A program made the translations under genes and the position numbers. Below, piece by piece: positions 4,348 to 5,164 of a stretch of DNA of 5,164 nt (positions are counted from its first letter, which is position 1; each line of letters starts with the position of its first letter). The stretch covers positions 1-5,164 of the forward strand of contig CADBME010000289.1 of the NCBI GenBank assembly GCA_902795715.1, written 5' to 3'. The DNA is from an uncultured Lachnospiraceae bacterium. Lineage in GTDB: Bacteria > Bacillota_A > Clostridia > Lachnospirales > Lachnospiraceae. The notes beneath the pieces were generated by a model. It had not been told where the DNA came from and ran no database searches. It saw nothing but the letters and a program-made list of their open reading frames with translations.

Positions 4348-5164
4348 CTAATCGTAATACTTATCGATAATGTAATCGACCAGTTCATCGAGAACACCAA
4401 GATCATAGAAAAACTGGAGTCCGGCATAGCGGTCACGCTGCTCTTTGGTATAGGTCAGGATATCCCGGAACTCTTCTTTAGTGAAGACGGTGTATTCTTT
4501 CGGCGATGTCATGCCATGCATGGCTCCTATGTATTCCGGAGCTTTTTCAGCCTTGGCCACCGTATCCCGTATGATGGAAAGGATTTTTTCCTCGTTTTGC
4601 TCGATCCGGTCAATCCTTCTCCTTACAACCTGGGGATCACTCTGGTGCGCTTTCTCATAAACCTTGAAAATCTGGTCGGCGCTGGTTCCGAAAACCCGAT
4701 TGATTTCCCCGGCCCATGCGTCATAGTCAAAACGGTCTGCATGTTCTCTTGCCTTGTCGTAGTCGATGTCCATAGTGAGGAACTTCTTGTACATTTCTGC
4801 CATGACACAGGTAGCCATACCCACGGATGTACCATGCAGTTCACCGTACAGTCCCTTCAGAGCACATTTCATTTCAAGGACATGGCCCATGGAGTGCTCG
4901 GCACCGGATCCCGGGCGGGAATTGTTAACATAGCCCATGGCGATTCCGATCAGGACCAGACATTCCATAAGATACTGGAAAGCATTGGGGTCATTGTTTA
5001 CGATGCCGTCCACGCTGCCTGCCACCTTATCGGTTGATGCAAGCATGAGATCAGCAACGTTTTCACAGTAGTATTCATCATTGATAATGTGGGACAGTCT
5101 CCAGTCGTTGATGGCGATATATTTGGCAATGATATCGCCGATACCTGCGGCAATCATCCGGTCA
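4348..5164 (-). CDS. araM: sn-glycerol-1-phosphate dehydrogenase, AraM/EgsA type, N-terminus outside the window
   Basis: 271 residues are visible, running in from the right edge to a TAG at 4348-4350. Family members are about 350-400 residues, so roughly the first 120 (the NAD(P)-binding part) are missing. The visible part is the helical, metal-binding domain of the iron-containing alcohol dehydrogenase/dehydroquinate synthase superfamily. RMIAAGIGDIIAKYIAINDW carries the metal-binding Asp (codon 5134-5136); NSRPGSGAEHSMGHVLEM carries the first metal His (4894-4896) and the nearby His; LHGTSVGMAT carries the last metal His (4834-4836). The S-G-x-E-H-x3-H arrangement is characteristic of G1P dehydrogenases (AraM of B. 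subtilis, EgsA of archaea), which interconvert dihydroxyacetone phosphate and sn-glycerol-1-phosphate with NAD(P)H. It is the first visible gene of the operon with the phosphatase and kinase. A related polyol-phosphate dehydrogenase role cannot be excluded. Confidence 0.88.
   Translation of the reverse strand, partial: DRMIAAGIGDIIAKYIAINDWRLSHIINDEYYCENVADLMLASTDKVAGSVDGIVNNDPNAFQYLMECLVLIGIAMGYVNNSRPGSGAEHSMGHVLEMKCALKGLYGELHGTSVGMATCVMAEMYKKFLTMDIDYDKAREHADRFDYDAWAGEINRVFGTSADQIFKVYEKAHQSDPQVVRRRIDRIEQNEEKILSIIRDTVAKAEKAPEYIGAMHGMTSPKEYTVFTKEEFRDILTYTKEQRDRYAGLQFFYDLGVLDELVDYIIDKYYD

Noticed and set aside
4273..5037. 254-codon plus-strand open frame opposite the G1P dehydrogenase
   Set aside because: Shadow of the minus-strand gene that carries conserved metal ligands; no motif or convincing ribosome site.

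Overview
The window looks like chromosomal DNA from an anaerobic Firmicute of the Clostridia, most probably Lachnospiraceae-like. This rests on moderate-GC coding sequence, strong AGGAGG-type ribosome sites, AT-rich intergenic DNA and the protein flavours. It is an inference; no rRNA or marker gene is present. All four real genes lie on the minus strand, so they read from right to left. Two run off the window edges.

Right to left: (1) 4348-5164, the C-terminal two thirds of a glycerol-1-phosphate dehydrogenase of the AraM/EgsA type; (2) 3468-4274, a HAD-IIA (NagD/AraL-type) sugar- or glycerol-phosphate phosphatase; (3) 1756-3309, an FGGY-family carbohydrate kinase, closest in motifs to the ribulokinase-like branch; then a clear intrinsic terminator at 1675-1698. 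These three read as one operon whose promoter lies beyond the right edge. The 158-bp gap between phosphatase and kinase is mostly a seven-unit, 17-bp tandem repeat (3344-3462). (4) 1-1250, a GlpA/LhgO-like FAD-dependent dehydrogenase. It sits behind the terminator and a 505-bp gene-free region, so it probably has its own promoter. That region holds candidate promoters and three copies of a GAAA-N4-TTTC palindrome; two of these form a perfect 14-bp inverted repeat.

Together the genes suggest polyol or sugar catabolism through a phosphorylated intermediate: a kinase phosphorylates the substrate, a flavin enzyme oxidises the polyol phosphate, and a G1P dehydrogenase plus a phosphatase handle DHAP/glycerol phosphate or remove unwanted phosphate esters. 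The AraM-like / AraL-like / AraB-like trio recalls the Bacillus subtilis ara operon, but no isomerase, epimerase, transporter or regulator is visible. The actual substrate cannot be read from this sequence. I see no mobile element, CRISPR array, tRNA or rRNA. The most unusual items are the tandem repeat, the repeated operator-plus-promoter arrangement, and loss of a conserved cysteine in the flavoenzyme (CRW where CRC is usual).
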